Source of the DNA: Symbiodinium natans
Taxonomy: Eukaryota; Sar; Dinophyceae; Suessiales; Symbiodiniaceae
Direction: 5' to 3'
DNA length: 64,000 nucleotides
NCBI GenBank assembly: GCA_905221605.1
Contig: CAJNDS010000508.1
Location: 1 to 64,000, forward strand
Of the stretch, positions 62,441 through 64,000 are shown piece after piece. The translations under genes and the position numbers were made by a program. Positions within the stretch are counted from its first letter, which is position 1; every line of letters begins with the position of its first letter. Under the pieces are notes generated by a model. It did not search any database, was not told the DNA's origin, and was given only the letters and a program-made list of their open reading frames with translations.

Positions 62441-63012
62441 AGACACCATAACACCCTAAACCCACCTTGCCGCCGCGGTTCGTCCAGCTATGCGGGAGCG
62501 AGAAGAAACCCAAACCCCTAACCCCAGAACCCTAAACCCTGAATCCCTAAAGCCTAAAGCCTAAAGCCACAAACCTAAGTGGCACCCTCCAGTGTGGCTG
62601 TCTGCTTGAAAGCCCTAAACCCCTAGAACCCCAGAATCCAAAAACCCGGAAGCCCTAAACCCCTAAACCCACCCTCAGACCCTGAAATCCTAAACCCCTA
62701 AAAACCCTGAAGCCCCCAACTCACCCTTCGACCCCTAAAACCTCTCACTGAACCCCCGAAATCCCAAATCCCTCAAACCCTAAACCCTGGAAAACCCTAA
62801 GCCCTTGGACCCCAAATCCCTCAAACCCTAAACCCTGAAACCCTAAGCCCTTGGACCCCAAATCCCTCAAACCCTAAACCCTGGCAAACCCTAAGCCCTT
62901 GGACCCCAAATCCCTCTAACCCCTAAACCCTGGAACCCTAAGCCCTTGGACCCCAAATCCCTCAAACCCTTGGACCCCAAATCCCTCAAATCCCTCAAAC
63001 CCTGAAACCCCA
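62440..63012 (+). repeat. Degenerate CCCTAAA-type repeat with a 45-50 bp higher-order unit
   Basis: CCCTAAACCCTGG(A)AAACCCTAAGCCCTTGGACCCCAAATCCCTCAAA recurs from about 62765 to 62990 as a longer unit built from telomere-like parts. Confidence 0.85.
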
Positions 63013-63118
63013 AGCCGCCTCTCATGATGGGATGGCTGGTTGTTTTGCAGGCTTCGGCTTCATCGAGTGCCCTGAGCTCTTTGAGAAGCACCAGGTGCCC
63101 CCAAGGGTTTTTTTGGTT

Positions 63119-63670
63119 TTTTTTTGGTTTTTTGGGGTTTTAGGGTTTTAGGGTTTTAGGGTTTTAGGGTTTTAGGGTTTTAGGGTTTTAGGGTTTTAGG
63201 GTTTTAGGGTTTTAGGGTTTTAGGGTTTTAGGGTTTTAGGGTTTTAGGGTTTTAGGGTTTTAGGGTTTTAGGGTTTTAGGTTTTAGGGTTTTATGGTTTT
63301 AGGGTTTTAGGGTTTTAGGGTTTTAGGGTTTTAGGGTTTTAGGGTTAGGGTTTAGGGTTTAGGGTTTTAGGGTTTGGGGAGGGTTTTGGGGGGGTTTTAG
63401 GGTTTTAGGGGCTTTAGGGTTTAGGTTTTAGGGTTTTAGGGTTTTAGGGTTTAGGGTTTAGGTTTTAGGGTTTTAGGTTTTAGGGTTTAGGGTTTAGGAG
63501 TTTTAGGGTTTTTAGGGTTTTAGGGTTTTAGGGGTTTAGGGTTTTAGGGTTTAGGTTGTTTTTGGGTTTTTAGGGTTTTTAGTGTTTTAGGGTGTAGGGG
63601 TTTCAGGGTTCAGGGTTTTAGGGTTTGGGTTTAGGGTTTTTGGGTTTTGGGTTTTGGGGGTTAGGGTTTT
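63119..63670 (-). repeat. TTTTAGGG array
   Basis: The 8-mer TTTTAGGG is repeated about 30 times almost without error (63135-63345), then degenerates to mixed TTTAGGG/TTTTAGGG/TTTTGGG. It differs by one T from the 7-mer used elsewhere. A poly-G run follows (63786-63812). Confidence 0.95.
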
Positions 63671-63775
63671 AGGGTTGGAGTTCTTTTTGGGCTGGGGTTT
63701 TAGGGTTTGGAGTTTTTGGGCTTGAGGGTTTTGGAGTTCTGTTTGGGTGGTCTGTGCGACTTGGGTTTTAGAGTT

Positions 63776-63806
<31 letters not shown>

Positions 63807-64000
63807 GGGGGGAGGGGGTGGTGGCCTTAAATGGGGTTTATTTGGAAGCTGAGAGTCGTGTTTTTGTGTGGTAGATACAAAGGAAAGGGCATAAGAAAGT
63901 AGCGAAAGGAGCTCCTCAATTCCCTTCCTTATCTCCTATCCTTTTTTCTTTATTCATTGCAACAGGAGAATACAGGAAAAGGGCCTCCATTCCCCTCTTG

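Noticed and set aside
1-64000. tRNA or rRNA genes
   Set aside because: I scanned for recognisable cloverleaf box sequences and conserved rRNA segments by eye and saw none; a covariance-model search would be needed to exclude them.

Overview
This window looks like nuclear DNA from a dinoflagellate, most likely close to Symbiodiniaceae/Suessiales (an inference, not a match). The reasons are: 7-mer TTTAGGG-type repeats scattered in both orientations over almost the whole window; genes cut into short exons whose introns start with GT, GC or GA and end in AG followed by G; a very long non-LTR retrotransposon ORF; and a single-domain voltage-gated cation channel with a GNWP pore signature.

Layout. 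1-8.4 kb is almost all repeat: telomere-like arrays, short terminal-inverted-repeat (TIR) elements, a ~110-bp-arm hairpin and an AT-rich tandem-repeat island. 8.4-14 kb holds scattered minus-strand exons of unknown function, including a two-exon module present three times (10.6-12.0 kb). 14.2-17.2 kb holds a minus-strand sulfotransferase gene in pieces. 18.2-30.5 kb holds a minus-strand TauD/TfdA-type dioxygenase gene whose eight or more exons join in frame. One of its introns is 9.1 kb and contains (TTCATCATC)n minisatellites flanking a ~7.3 kb non-LTR retrotransposon on the same strand. Its 2423-aa ORF carries an endonuclease, a reverse transcriptase, four zinc knuckles/fingers and a complete USP-type deubiquitinase active site. 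30.6-40.3 kb is repeats, with a 1.5 kb TGCG/TGAG low-complexity tract. 40.6-47.4 kb is a plus-strand voltage-gated channel with degenerate EF-hands, split into at least eight pieces. 47.4-62.3 kb has weak, unassigned exon candidates (one RING-like) among repeats. 62.4-63.7 kb changes to TTTTAGGG-type repeat.

The most interesting signal is a set of short TIR elements that appear to be introns or to have made them. One family runs CTTGG...CCAAG with 4-bp target duplications. In the dioxygenase gene three copies (two of them filled with telomere-like repeats, a third with a short insert of them) are exact introns: the first target-site copy supplies the GT or GA donor, the element end supplies the AG acceptor, and removing them restores the conserved protein reading frame. 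This offers a simple origin for the unusual donors and the AG|G rule, and a route by which telomere-like repeats entered genes. Other TIR families in the window behave as MITEs, and one lies inside two more introns.
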